NCBI RefSeq assembly: GCF_000696095.1
Contig: NZ_BAYX01000011.1
Location: 248,001-312,000, forward strand
DNA length: 64,000 bases
Reading direction: 5' to 3'
Origin: Rhizobium rhizogenes NBRC 13257
GTDB lineage: Bacteria > Pseudomonadota > Alphaproteobacteria > Rhizobiales > Rhizobiaceae
The translations under genes and the position numbers were made by a program. The notes beneath the pieces are model-generated. The model was not told the origin of the DNA. It searched no databases and was given only the letters and a program-made list of their open reading frames with translations. Shown here one piece after another: positions 31,694-40,667 of this stretch (position 1 is the stretch's first letter; every line of letters begins with the position of its first letter).

Positions 31694-32647
31694 TTACGCA
31701 TGGGCACCTTCAAAGCTGCGCCATGCCTCCACGGCCTCCTCCACGGCCTGCCGTGCGACGGGTATGTATCGTCCCATCGACATAAAGCCGTGGATCTGGC
31801 CGGGCCAGTGGCGCAGCACCACGCACACTCCCTCCCGCTTCAACCGCTCGACATAGGCCAGACCCTCATCCACCAGAATGTCGTGCCCAGCCGTGATCAC
31901 GAAGGCCGGCGCAACCCCGACGACACTGTCAGCTCGTAACGGCGAGACTCGCCAGTCGGCGATATCGGCCTCGGTGCGGATATAGTGGTCGCGAAACCAC
32001 TTCATCGCCGATGCGGTCAGGCCATAGCCTTCGCCATAACGGCGATAGCTATCGGCCGTCTGTGCGGCGTCCGTGTTCGGATAGATGAGCATTTGCCCCG
32101 TAAGCTTTGGGGCGTCACCGGAGCGCGCCATCAGCGCCAGCACGGCGGCGAGATTGCCGCCGGCACTGTCGCCAGCGACCGCAATCCGCTGGGGATCGAT
32201 GCCGAGATCGGCGGCGGAATCCGCCATGAAAGCCAGCGCTGCGGCGCAATCCGTCAGCCCGGCCGGGAACTTGTGTTCCGGCGCCAACCGGTAATCCGGG
32301 CAGACTACGGTGCATTGCGCGAGATTGGCGAACCAGCGGCAGATCTCATCGTGCGAATCGAGATTGCCGATCACCCAGCCGCCGCCGTGAAGATAAAGGA
32401 GGCTGGGACCATTCTTCAATCGTGCGCCGATGCCGCGATAGATGCGCAGGGTGATCGGACCGTTCGGACCGTCGATCTGACGATCCTCCACCGAGGCGAC
32501 TGTCTCGCGGGCGCCCTGAACGGTTGGGCAGCCCGCATTGTAGTCAACACGGACCTCCAGAGGCGTGCCGGTTTCAAACGGCCGGGCGTTCGACCGATTG
32601 CTCATGTCGAGAAGGCGTCGAGCACTCTCATCAAGCTGTTCTGTCAT
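31694..32647 (-). CDS. HSL-family alpha/beta hydrolase (esterase)
   Basis: A 317-residue esterase of the hormone-sensitive-lipase family. The oxyanion motif HGGG is at 87-90, nucleophile Ser161 lies in GDSAGGN, and the acid and histidine are in TAGHDILVDEG and IHGF near the C-terminus. No signal peptide is seen. AAGGAG precedes the ATG. It is 20 bases downstream of the Gfo/Idh/MocA gene in the same direction, so the two form one unit. It may remove an acyl or lactone group from the substrate of the adjoining sugar cluster. Confidence 0.88.
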   Translation of the reverse strand: MTEQLDESARRLLDMSNRSNARPFETGTPLEVRVDYNAGCPTVQGARETVASVEDRQIDGPNGPITLRIYRGIGARLKNGPSLLYLHGGGWVIGNLDSHDEICRWFANLAQCTVVCPDYRLAPEHKFPAGLTDCAAALAFMADSAADLGIDPQRIAVAGDSAGGNLAAVLALMARSGDAPKLTGQMLIYPNTDAAQTADSYRRYGEGYGLTASAMKWFRDHYIRTEADIADWRVSPLRADSVVGVAPAFVITAGHDILVDEGLAYVERLKREGVCVVLRHWPGQIHGFMSMGRYIPVARQAVEEAVEAWRSFEGAHA

Positions 32648-32667
32648 GTCGGCTCTCCTTTCGATAT

Positions 32668-33816
32668 TCAGGCGAGGAGGCTGCGCGCTTCGTCTTCGCC
32701 AAGAAGCGGCGGACGTACCAGATCTCCGCCGATGCGGACCGACTGGCCGCTTTCACCGGAGGCAAGAATAGCCTCCATGACCTCAAGCACATGCAGCGCA
32801 AGCTCGCCGGATGCGCGCGGCGCCCTCTTCTCCTCCAGTGACCGCGCAAGATCGGCAACGCCGAGCATACGATAATTCGCGCGATCGGGGGCAGCGAATG
32901 GCCAGTTCCTCTTGCCGTAAAGCTCGCCGTCGCTGTCGAAATCACGCCAGTCGGCGCCACGTTCCGACAGCGAGACCGTGCCGCCGAACGTATCGGGATC
33001 CGGCAGGCGAAGAGAGCCTTCGGTGCCGTGCAGCTCGATCGGATGGTTGGAATGGCGGAAGACGTCCCAGGATGCGCCGAAATTGATAGCCGCGCCGGAC
33101 TGGAATTCGAGCAAAGACAAGACGTTGGTCGGCGTACCAACCTTGAAGGTCGTGTTCTTGAACGGACCGTCCGCGGTGATCAGGCGCTCCTCCTGGCCCT
33201 TCGTCGCCATCGCCATGACACGCACCACCGGACCAAGCAGGTTCACCATCATGGTCAGGTAATAAGGCCCCATATCGAAAACCGGGCCGCCGCCGGGCTG
33301 GTAGTAGAATTGCGGATTGGGATGCCAATGCTCCATGCCGCGCCCCATCATGAAGGCGGTGCCGCTGACCGGACGGCCGATTGCGCCTTCCTCCATCAAA
33401 CGGCGGGCACGCCTGCCGGCGGCACCGAGGAACGTGTCGGGTGCCGAGCCCAGAAGCAGGCCGCGTGTCTTCGCCTCGGCCACAAGGGTCCGCCCTTCGG
33501 CGGCCGAGGTCGCCAGCGGCTTTTCCGTGAAGACGTGCTTGCCCGCGGACAGGGCTGACATGGTGACATCGAAGTGCACGGCCGGAATGGTGAGGTTGAG
33601 AACGAGATCGACTTCGGGATCTGCGAGCAGTTGATCAACGCTCAGCGGCCGAATGCCGTATTCGCTGGCGCGAAGAGCCGCAGCGTCGGCGGAAATATCA
33701 GCGCAAGCACGCAACTCGACGCCGGCAAACAGCGCCGCGTTACGCAGATAAGTCATTGAAATATTGCCGCAGCCGACGATGCCAATGCCCAGCTTTGCCT
33801 TTGTGTTCCCAGTCAT
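32668..33816 (-). CDS. Gfo/Idh/MocA-family dehydrogenase (divergent partner)
   Basis: A 382-residue NAD(P)-dependent sugar dehydrogenase. The N-terminal Rossmann motif IGIVGCGNISMTYL is at about residues 11-24, and TEKPLATS is the conserved EKP lysine motif. The C-terminal alpha/beta substrate domain is complete. ATG 33816 has GAGG in front; a TTG three codons earlier is poor. It is divergent from the CUT1 operon and shares its promoter region with the 33880-33899 palindrome. It probably acts in the same pathway as the other dehydrogenase at 37943-39019. Confidence 0.88.
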   Translation of the reverse strand: MTGNTKAKLGIGIVGCGNISMTYLRNAALFAGVELRACADISADAAALRASEYGIRPLSVDQLLADPEVDLVLNLTIPAVHFDVTMSALSAGKHVFTEKPLATSAAEGRTLVAEAKTRGLLLGSAPDTFLGAAGRRARRLMEEGAIGRPVSGTAFMMGRGMEHWHPNPQFYYQPGGGPVFDMGPYYLTMMVNLLGPVVRVMAMATKGQEERLITADGPFKNTTFKVGTPTNVLSLLEFQSGAAINFGASWDVFRHSNHPIELHGTEGSLRLPDPDTFGGTVSLSERGADWRDFDSDGELYGKRNWPFAAPDRANYRMLGVADLARSLEEKRAPRASGELALHVLEVMEAILASGESGQSVRIGGDLVRPPLLGEDEARSLLA

Positions 33817-33879
33817 ATTCCTCAATCCTCCCTGGACCCGATAACCCGCACGTCACCGATCGCCATATCAACCCGACGC

Positions 33880-33899
33880 GCTTTAAAGTGAGTTAAAGC
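33880..33899. promoter_or_regulatory. 20-bp inverted repeat in the divergent promoter of the CUT1 sugar operon
   Basis: GCTTTAA-AGTGAG-TTAAAGC has perfect 7-base arms. It lies between the dehydrogenase (minus) and the sugar-binding protein (plus) and is 10 bases upstream of TTGACG (33910-33915), a good -35 for the plus-strand operon. It is probably a repressor or activator site controlling both directions. The regulator is not identified; the LacI protein at 30644 is one candidate. Confidence 0.5.
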
Positions 33900-33994
33900 A
33901 TCTTATTTCTTGACGCGCGACAATTTTTTATGAAACATACGACAATACTGGCGCGGAGATTTTGGAGGTCGCCAGTTTTCCTGGGAGGGAAATC

Positions 33995-35341
33995 ATGTCT
34001 GATTTCAAGAAGACGCCGGCCGGCTCAAACGCGGCCGTATTTTCCACACTGCTCGACCGCCGCCAGATGTTGATGGGTGCTGCAAGCGCTGCAGTCGGCG
34101 CGGCGACCCTTGCCGCCACAACGGGACTGGGCATGCGCCCTGCGCGCGCCGCCGATCGCACCGAGATCAGCTTTGCCAGCGCCAGTTTCTTCGGCAAGGA
34201 AGGCCTCGGCGATCTCGTCAAGGCCTATAACGAATCGCAAGACCGGATCACGGTCAAGTTCATCGAACTGCCACCACCAAGCTCGTCGACCGAGGTCTAT
34301 CAGGGCCTTGTGCAACAATTGGCCCGCCGCAACGGAACCCCCGACGTCTTCACTCAGGACGTGGTTTGGATCGCCGGTTTCGCGGCTGCCGGATGGGCCT
34401 TGCCGCTCGACGAATATTTCCCGAAGGAAAAGCGTGCCGATTACTTCCCCGGAACGGTTGCGGCCTGTACCTACAATGAAAAGCTGACCGCGCTCCCGTG
34501 GTTCGTCGATTCCGGTATGTTCTACTACCGCAAGGATCTGGTGGAAAAGCATGGCGGCAAGGTTCCCGAGACCTGGGATGACATGGCGACCATGGCGGCA
34601 GCCGCGCGGAAGGCGGGCGACGCCAAGTTCGGCTATCTCTGGCAGGGCAAGCAGGCAGAAGTCCTGATCTGCGATGCCGTGGAAATCATCACCTCGAATG
34701 GCGGCTCTATTCTCTCGCCCGACGGCAAATCCTCGGTCATCGGCGACAAGGCGGCGGTCGAGGCGATCCAGTTCCTCTACGATACGATCAACAAGACCAA
34801 GATCAGCCCGCAGAACGTCCTCTCCTGGGATGAAGAGCCTTCGCGCCAGCCCTTCACATCGGGCGAAGCGATGTTCATGCGCAACTGGTCCTATGTCTAT
34901 CCGATCGCACAGGATCCGAAAGCCTCACATGTGGTGGACAAGGTCGCCGTCGCGCCGTTGCCGCATTTTGCCGGGGGCAAGAGTGCTGCCTGTCTCGGCG
35001 GCTATCAGCTCGGCGTCAACGCCAATTCCAAGAAGCGCGAAGCGGCGATCGAGTTCCTGACCTGGATGTCGTCTCCGGAAACCCAGACCCGTCTTGCACT
35101 GAATTTCGGTCTTGCACCGTCACGCCCGGCGATCTTCCAGGATGCGAAGCTGAAGGCCGAACAACCGTTCATGGCGAGCCTGCAAAGCGTCTTCACCGGC
35201 GCCACACCCCGGCCGATCACGCCGCAATATGCCAAGGTGACTCTGGCGCTGCAGTCGAGCATTTCCAAGGCGCTGGTCAGCGGCAATGTTCAGGCCGAGC
35301 TGAAGGCCGCCGCCGATCAGATCAACAAGATCGTTGCCTGA
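33995..35341 (+). CDS. CUT1 sugar ABC transporter solute-binding protein
   Basis: A 448-residue SBP_bac_1 protein. The N-terminus has a long twin-arginine signal (DRRQMLMGAASAAVGAATL, cleavage near RPARA), followed by TEISFASASFFGKEGLGDLV. GGGAGGG precedes ATG 33995; the open frame extends 11 codons further but without need. It heads the ten-gene plus-strand operon; the MalF-type permease gene starts one base after its stop region. It should bind an oligosaccharide, glycoside or anhydrosugar in the periplasm. Confidence 0.92.
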   Translation: MSDFKKTPAGSNAAVFSTLLDRRQMLMGAASAAVGAATLAATTGLGMRPARAADRTEISFASASFFGKEGLGDLVKAYNESQDRITVKFIELPPPSSSTEVYQGLVQQLARRNGTPDVFTQDVVWIAGFAAAGWALPLDEYFPKEKRADYFPGTVAACTYNEKLTALPWFVDSGMFYYRKDLVEKHGGKVPETWDDMATMAAAARKAGDAKFGYLWQGKQAEVLICDAVEIITSNGGSILSPDGKSSVIGDKAAVEAIQFLYDTINKTKISPQNVLSWDEEPSRQPFTSGEAMFMRNWSYVYPIAQDPKASHVVDKVAVAPLPHFAGGKSAACLGGYQLGVNANSKKREAAIEFLTWMSSPETQTRLALNFGLAPSRPAIFQDAKLKAEQPFMASLQSVFTGATPRPITPQYAKVTLALQSSISKALVSGNVQAELKAAADQINKIVA

Positions 35342-35342
35342 T

Positions 35343-36275
35343 ATGGCTGCCGCAGTCACGGTCCCCATGTCCGACCGAACCCCGAAAACGACGAGGGCGC
35401 TTCCAAGCGCCCTCTGGCCCTGGCTCCTGCTATTGCCGGCCTTCCTGTCGCTTGCATCGGTGTCCTTCTATCCGATCGTCAATGGCGTCTATCTCTCCTT
35501 CACCAATCGCTCCCTGATCACGCAGGACAATGATTTCATCGGCATTGCCAATTATGTGCAGTTGCTTGCCGATCCGCCGTTCTGGAATGCCTGGTGGCAT
35601 ACGATCTGGTTCACCGTCGCCTCGACCACGCTCGAGACCCTGATCGGCCTCGCCATGGCGCTGATCCTTTGCGAAGCCTTCGCCGGCCGTGGCGTGATCC
35701 GCGCGGCGATGCTGGTTCCCTGGGCGATGCCGACCGTGGTCACCTCCAAAATGTTCGGGTGGCTGTTCGACGGCCAGCACGGCATCATCAATTTCATCCT
35801 GCTCCATCTCGGGCTGATTGATCAGAATGTGAACTGGTACGGCTCACCCGATACGGCGCTGACGACGATCATTCTCGCCGATGTGTGGAAGACGACGCCC
35901 TTCATGGCGCTGCTGCTACTGACAGGGCTCCAGACCGTGCCGAAATCACTGATCGAGGCCGCGCGCATGGATGGCGCCAGGGCCTGGACGATCTTCTGGA
36001 ACATCCGCCTGCCGCTGCTGCTGCCGACCTTGCTGATCGCCGGCCTCTTCCGGGCGCTGGACGCCTTCCGCGTTTTCGATCTGGTCTATGTGCTAACCGG
36101 CGGCGGCCCGGCCGATTCCACGGAAACGCTGTCGACGCTGTCCTACAAGGTTCTCTTCTCGACGCTGCAGTTCGGCTACGGCTCGGCCGTGTCGACCGCA
36201 ATGTTCATCACCGAAGGGCTGATCGCCGTGGTGTTCTGCCTCTTCCTCGTCCGACAGATCAGGAAGACGACATGA
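35343..36275 (+). CDS. CUT1 sugar ABC transporter permease (MalF-like)
   Basis: A 310-residue inner-membrane protein with six hydrophobic segments, the first at about residues 24-44. The cytoplasmic EAA motif reads LIEAARMDGARAWTIFWNI, which docks the ATPase. Another start, MSDRTPKTTR, lies eight codons downstream. It follows the binding-protein gene immediately and its stop overlaps the next permease start as ATGA. No hairpin separates binding protein and permease in this operon, unlike the other four. Confidence 0.9.
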   Translation: MAAAVTVPMSDRTPKTTRALPSALWPWLLLLPAFLSLASVSFYPIVNGVYLSFTNRSLITQDNDFIGIANYVQLLADPPFWNAWWHTIWFTVASTTLETLIGLAMALILCEAFAGRGVIRAAMLVPWAMPTVVTSKMFGWLFDGQHGIINFILLHLGLIDQNVNWYGSPDTALTTIILADVWKTTPFMALLLLTGLQTVPKSLIEAARMDGARAWTIFWNIRLPLLLPTLLIAGLFRALDAFRVFDLVYVLTGGGPADSTETLSTLSYKVLFSTLQFGYGSAVSTAMFITEGLIAVVFCLFLVRQIRKTT

Positions 36276-37108
36276 ACGACACCCGCTCCCCCTTTCAAAG
36301 CGTGATGATCTATCTCGGCGCGCTGCTCATCCTCATCTGGTCGGCCGGCCCGTTCCTGTGGCAGTTCTCCACATCGTTCCAGCTCGACAGAGCACTGACT
36401 GAGGGAACGCCGTCTTTGATCCCGAGCCCATTCACGCTGGAGCATTATTACAATGCCTTCGTGGAAAAGAGCCTGCATCATTATCTATGGAATTCGCTGG
36501 TCGTATCGCTGGCGACCACGGCCCTCTGCCTGATCGTCGGTTCGCTCGCCGCCTTTGCGCTGTCGCGCCTTGATGTGAAGGGACGCTTCGGGATCCTGAC
36601 GGTGATCCTCTCGGTCTCAATGTTCCCGCAGATCGCGCTTGTCGGCCCGCTCTACCTGCTCGCCTCCGACCTCGGCCTTCTGGACACCTATACGGCACTC
36701 ATCATCACCTATCTGGCGCTTGGGCTGCCGCTGGTGACCTGGGTTTTGTTCGGCTATTTCGAGACGCTGCCGCGCGAAATCGACGAAGCCGCGCGCATGG
36801 ACGGCGTCGGCGTTATCGGCCTGCTTTGGCATATCATCCTGCCGATGTCGCTGCCGAGCCTGGTCACGACAGGCCTGCTCGCCTTCATCACCGCCTGGAA
36901 CGAGTTTCTGTTCGCGCTCGCCTTCACATCGGATAGCGGCACCCAGACCATTCCAGTAGGCATCGCCAACTTCACCAACCAATACTACGTGCCCTGGGGA
37001 GACATCGCCGCAGCTTCGGCGGTCGTCACCGTGCCGCTGATCGTGTTGGTCCTCTTCTTCCAACGACACATTATCGAAGGCCTGACACAGGGCGGAATCA
37101 AGGAATAG
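36272..37108 (+). CDS. CUT1 sugar ABC transporter permease (MalG-like)
   Basis: A 278-residue partner permease with six hydrophobic segments and the EAA motif EIDEAARMDGVGVIGLLWHI. It ends LTQGGIKE, the usual C-terminus of MalG-type proteins. A much longer open frame in this phase begins inside the previous gene, but ATG 36272 overlapping its stop is the sensible start. With the preceding permease it forms the membrane channel. Confidence 0.92.
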   Translation: MNDTRSPFQSVMIYLGALLILIWSAGPFLWQFSTSFQLDRALTEGTPSLIPSPFTLEHYYNAFVEKSLHHYLWNSLVVSLATTALCLIVGSLAAFALSRLDVKGRFGILTVILSVSMFPQIALVGPLYLLASDLGLLDTYTALIITYLALGLPLVTWVLFGYFETLPREIDEAARMDGVGVIGLLWHIILPMSLPSLVTTGLLAFITAWNEFLFALAFTSDSGTQTIPVGIANFTNQYYVPWGDIAAASAVVTVPLIVLVLFFQRHIIEGLTQGGIKE

Positions 37109-37112
37109 TGAC

Positions 37113-37931
37113 ATGACTAGCGATCTGAAGGTCGGCTGCCAGACGTTTACATGGGAGATGCTCGGCAAGGCCTGGACCGGAACACCCGACGACCTGCTTT
37201 CGGCAATTTCCGCTGGCGGTTATTCGGGCATCGAAATCACCGACACAATGATCGGCCACTACGCCGCAAAGCCCGGCGACTTCGCAAAGGCGCTGAAGGA
37301 TAGCGGCTTGCAGCTAGTCTCCTTCGCCTTCGGCTCGAAAAGCGGCTTCACGGTTGCCGAGGCAATCAACGATGATCTCTCGACGACGCAGCGCTGGATC
37401 GACTATGCCGCACAGTTTCCCGGCGCGCTCGTCTCGATCGGATCGGCAACGGTTGTCTCAGAAGGGCCACGCGACAACAAGTTCGCCATTGCGGCCGAGT
37501 TCTACAATCGCGCCGGCGCGCTCGGCAAGGCATCCGGCGTCGATGTCGCCGTTCATCCGAGCTCGCACCACAACACCCTGCTCTTCGATCGCGCCGACTA
37601 CGACCGGATCTTCGCGCTTCTCGATCCATCGCTGGTCGGCTGGGTTCCCGATACCGGCCATATCCTGCGCGGACACGAGGACATCCTCGATACGATGCGA
37701 ACCTATCAGGACCGCATCCGCTATCTGCACTTGAAGGACGTCGATGCCGACGATCGCTGGGCGATGCTCGGCAAGGGCATCCTCGACACGCCGGCGGTGA
37801 TCGATCTCGTCGCGAAGGCGCCGCGCTTCAACGGCTGGCTGGTGCTGGAAGAGGAATCCGAGACGGCAGGCGCCGATCCCGTCGCCGCAGTGAAGACCAA
37901 CCGCGACACCATGCGCAGCTACGGAGCCTGA
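37113..37931 (+). CDS. Sugar phosphate isomerase/epimerase-like TIM-barrel protein (first copy)
   Basis: A 272-residue xylose-isomerase-like barrel (AP_endonuc_2 family). It has typical metal-ligand segments: an HPSSHHN strand, a PDTGHI strand, YLHLKDV and VLEEESE. Relatives include inosose dehydratase, ketose epimerases and the elimination/hydration enzymes of levoglucosan and 3-keto-glycoside breakdown. It differs clearly from the second copy at 39019, so it is unlikely to be a recent duplicate. It precedes the Gfo/Idh/MocA gene by 11 bases. Confidence 0.85.
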   Translation: MTSDLKVGCQTFTWEMLGKAWTGTPDDLLSAISAGGYSGIEITDTMIGHYAAKPGDFAKALKDSGLQLVSFAFGSKSGFTVAEAINDDLSTTQRWIDYAAQFPGALVSIGSATVVSEGPRDNKFAIAAEFYNRAGALGKASGVDVAVHPSSHHNTLLFDRADYDRIFALLDPSLVGWVPDTGHILRGHEDILDTMRTYQDRIRYLHLKDVDADDRWAMLGKGILDTPAVIDLVAKAPRFNGWLVLEEESETAGADPVAAVKTNRDTMRSYGA

Positions 37932-37942
37932 GGAAGAAGACC

Positions 37943-39019
37943 ATGATCCAGAAGGAAAATCGCCGTCTTCGTGTTGGTGTGCTCGGCTGCGGGCCAATTG
38001 CCCAGTTCGCGCATCTGGAATCCTGCGTGAAGGCACGGAATGCCGATCTCTACGCAATCTGCGACGCAGCACCGGACCTGCTGGCCCGCATGGGTGCCAC
38101 CTACGAGCCGCAGAAGATGTTCAGCGACTATGACGCCATGCTGGCCGACCCCGAGCTGGAAGCCGTGATCGTCGCCACCTCCGACGCTTATCACGTGCCG
38201 ATGTCGATCAAGGCGCTTGAAGCCGGCAAGCATGTGCTCTGCGAAAAGCCGATCGGCGTGTCGGTCGAGGAAGGGCAGCAGCTTGCCGATGCCGTCAAGC
38301 GCTCCGGCAAGATCCTGCAGGTCGGGCATATGAAGCGTTTCGATCCGGCGCTGGAAGCCGCGCGCGATTTCGTTCGCGACGATATCGGTGAGATTTTCGC
38401 GCTGAAGGCCTGGTATTGCGATTCCACCCACCGCTACACCAACACTGACGCTGTGCAGCCACTGCCGATCACCAGCAAGCTTGCGCGCAAGCCGGGCGGC
38501 AATCCGAAGGCCGATCTCAAACAATATTTCATGTTGGCGCATGGTTCGCATCTGGTCGACACCGCCCGCTTCTTCTGCGGCGATATCGTCGCCGTGCGCG
38601 CCCGCTTGCTGGAACGCGCCGGCGCCTATTGCTGGTTCGTGGAGACCGAATTCACCAATGGCGCCCTCGGCCATCTCGATCTCACTGTTGCCGTCCGTAT
38701 GGACTGGCACGAGGGCTTTCAGCTCTATGGCGAGAACGGCTCCGTGCTCGCGAAGACCTTCAATCCCTGGTACTTCCGCTCCAGCGAGGTCGAGATTTTC
38801 CATGAGAAGGATGCGACGAGCCGGAAGCCGCTCGGCGCCGACGGTCACTTCTTCCGCCGGCAGCTCGAGGGTCTCGCCGATACAGCGCTGAACGGCGCAC
38901 CGATGCGCGGCGCCAATGTCGAGGACGGTATCGCTTCGATCCGCGCGATGGTGGCGATTGCCCGGTCGGTGGAGACCGGCGAACGCATCGAGCTGGCATC
39001 TGTGACGGGGGCCGTCTGA
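37943..39019 (+). CDS. Gfo/Idh/MocA-family dehydrogenase (operon copy)
   Basis: A 358-residue NAD(P)-dependent dehydrogenase. Rossmann motif VGVLGCGPIAQFAHLESC is near the start, and CEKPIGVSVEEG holds the catalytic-region lysine. An AGGAAGAAG site precedes the ATG, and the stop overlaps the following gene as TGATG. It lies between the two isomerase-like genes, and a further dehydrogenase of this family is divergent from the operon. Oxidising or reducing C3 of a glycoside is the role suggested by the gene set. Confidence 0.9.
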   Translation: MIQKENRRLRVGVLGCGPIAQFAHLESCVKARNADLYAICDAAPDLLARMGATYEPQKMFSDYDAMLADPELEAVIVATSDAYHVPMSIKALEAGKHVLCEKPIGVSVEEGQQLADAVKRSGKILQVGHMKRFDPALEAARDFVRDDIGEIFALKAWYCDSTHRYTNTDAVQPLPITSKLARKPGGNPKADLKQYFMLAHGSHLVDTARFFCGDIVAVRARLLERAGAYCWFVETEFTNGALGHLDLTVAVRMDWHEGFQLYGENGSVLAKTFNPWYFRSSEVEIFHEKDATSRKPLGADGHFFRRQLEGLADTALNGAPMRGANVEDGIASIRAMVAIARSVETGERIELASVTGAV

Positions 39020-39837
39020 TGCAGCTCGGGATCTTCGCCAAGACCTTTCCGGGAACAGATCCACTGAGCGTGCTGTCGGCGGTGCGCGACAGCGGCTATG
39101 CGGCCACCCAGTTCAACCTTGCCTGCTGCGGGCTGCCGTCGATGCCCGACGCCGTGCCTGGCTCTGTCGTAACGGCGATCCAGACAGCAGCGGAAACGAC
39201 CAATGTTTCGTTGGTCGCCCTCTCCGGGACCTACAATATGGCCCATCCGGACATTTCAGTGCGGCAAACGGGTTTGCGCCAGCTTGCCGTCGTGATCGAG
39301 ACGGCGGCGGCCCTTTCCATTCCGCTCGTCACGCTCTGCACGGGTACGCGCGACCCAAAAGACCAATGGGCGCATCACCCTGACAATACCGACCCTTCGG
39401 CCTGGGCCGACATGGCAACAGAGATGTCGAAAGCCCTGGCGCTAGCGGAAAAGCACGGCGTCGATCTCGGCATCGAACCCGAACAAGCCAACATCGTCAC
39501 CTCGGCCGAGGACGCAAAGCGGCTGATCGCCGAGATGGGATCGAAAAGGCTGCGGATTGTCCTCGACCCGGCCAACCTCTTCGAAAGCGCAACGCCGCCG
39601 GAAGCCCGAGATATCGTCGAGCGCGCGGTTGAAACCGCAGGCGGACATATCGCCATGGCGCATGCGAAGGATCGCTATGCCGACGGACGTTTCGCAACCG
39701 CCGGCCAAGGCGTCGTAGATTTCCCCGATTTCATCGCGCGGCTGAAAGCCGTCGGCTTTGACGGTCCGCTCGTCACCCACGGACTGTCCGCAGCAGAGGC
39801 ACCCCTGGTCTCCGCCTTTCTCCAGGACTTGGTCTGA
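39019..39837 (+). CDS. Sugar phosphate isomerase/epimerase-like TIM-barrel protein (second copy)
   Basis: A 272-residue AP_endonuc_2-type barrel. LGIFAKTFPGTDPLSVL starts the first strand, LGIEPEQANIV and IVLDPANLFE give metal-ligand strands, and AMAHAKDRYADG carries the late His/Asp pair. The similarity to the first copy is only at fold level. Start and stop overlap both neighbouring genes, so it is translated with them. It could be the second of two lyase/hydratase or epimerase steps. Confidence 0.85.
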   Translation: MQLGIFAKTFPGTDPLSVLSAVRDSGYAATQFNLACCGLPSMPDAVPGSVVTAIQTAAETTNVSLVALSGTYNMAHPDISVRQTGLRQLAVVIETAAALSIPLVTLCTGTRDPKDQWAHHPDNTDPSAWADMATEMSKALALAEKHGVDLGIEPEQANIVTSAEDAKRLIAEMGSKRLRIVLDPANLFESATPPEARDIVERAVETAGGHIAMAHAKDRYADGRFATAGQGVVDFPDFIARLKAVGFDGPLVTHGLSAAEAPLVSAFLQDLV

Positions 39838-40667
39838 TGGGCGGAACGATGGCTTTCATCCGTGACGATGCCAGCCTTTCCGTCTTCGGCGGCGGGCAAG
39901 GGCTTCCCGTCGTATTTCAGCACGGCCTGGGTGGGGACGGGGCGCAGGTTGTGCAAACCTTTCCACCGGCCGACAATGTACGGCGGGTCACGGTGGAATG
40001 CCGCGGACATGGCGCGTCATCGCTTGGCACCGCACGACCCTTTTCACTGCATATGTTCGCCGAGGATGTGTTGGCTGCTGCGACCGAGCGCGGATTTGAC
40101 CGCTTTGTCGTCGGCGGCATTTCCATGGGCGCGGCACTTGCCCTGCATCTCGCCCATCGTCACCCGGAGCGTGTTGCCGCGCTCGCTCTCGTCCGTCCCG
40201 CCTGGACCTTTGCCGCAGCACCCGACAATCTGGAGCCGATCCGCGCGGTGGCAGCCGTGCTCCGCTCGCATCCGATCGACGAGGCGCGGGCGCTGTTCGC
40301 CGGCTCCGAGATCGGCAAGCGGATCGAGGCGGATGCGCCCGATAATTTCGCGTCCCTGCTTGGCTATTTCGACCGGCCGAATGCGGTCGCTTTCGCATCC
40401 GTGCTGGCCGACATCGCGGCCGATGGACCTGATGTGTCACAAGCGGCAGCGGCAGCACTTGCCATTCCCACCCTGATCATCGGCAACGAGCAGGATGCAA
40501 TCCATCCCCTCTCCTGCGCACAGGTGCTCGCCGACACCATTCCCGGCGCAAGCTTTGTCGAAGTCACCCCCAAGGCCGCCGACAAATCACGGCATTTCGC
40601 CGAAGTCCAAGACGCCATAACCCGTTTCCTCGCATCCAAGACAATCCGGAGCCTCGTGCCATCATGA
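39837..40667 (+). CDS. Alpha/beta hydrolase
   Basis: A 276-residue hydrolase with oxyanion segment FQHGLGGDGAQ, nucleophile elbow VGGISMGAALAL and a late IIGNEQDAIHP aspartate region. A histidine near KSRHFAEVQ could complete the triad. It has no signal peptide. An ATG four codons downstream is also possible. It is embedded in the operon by overlaps on both sides. A lactonase or esterase step following sugar oxidation is a fair guess. Confidence 0.85.
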   Translation: MGGTMAFIRDDASLSVFGGGQGLPVVFQHGLGGDGAQVVQTFPPADNVRRVTVECRGHGASSLGTARPFSLHMFAEDVLAAATERGFDRFVVGGISMGAALALHLAHRHPERVAALALVRPAWTFAAAPDNLEPIRAVAAVLRSHPIDEARALFAGSEIGKRIEADAPDNFASLLGYFDRPNAVAFASVLADIAADGPDVSQAAAAALAIPTLIIGNEQDAIHPLSCAQVLADTIPGASFVEVTPKAADKSRHFAEVQDAITRFLASKTIRSLVPS

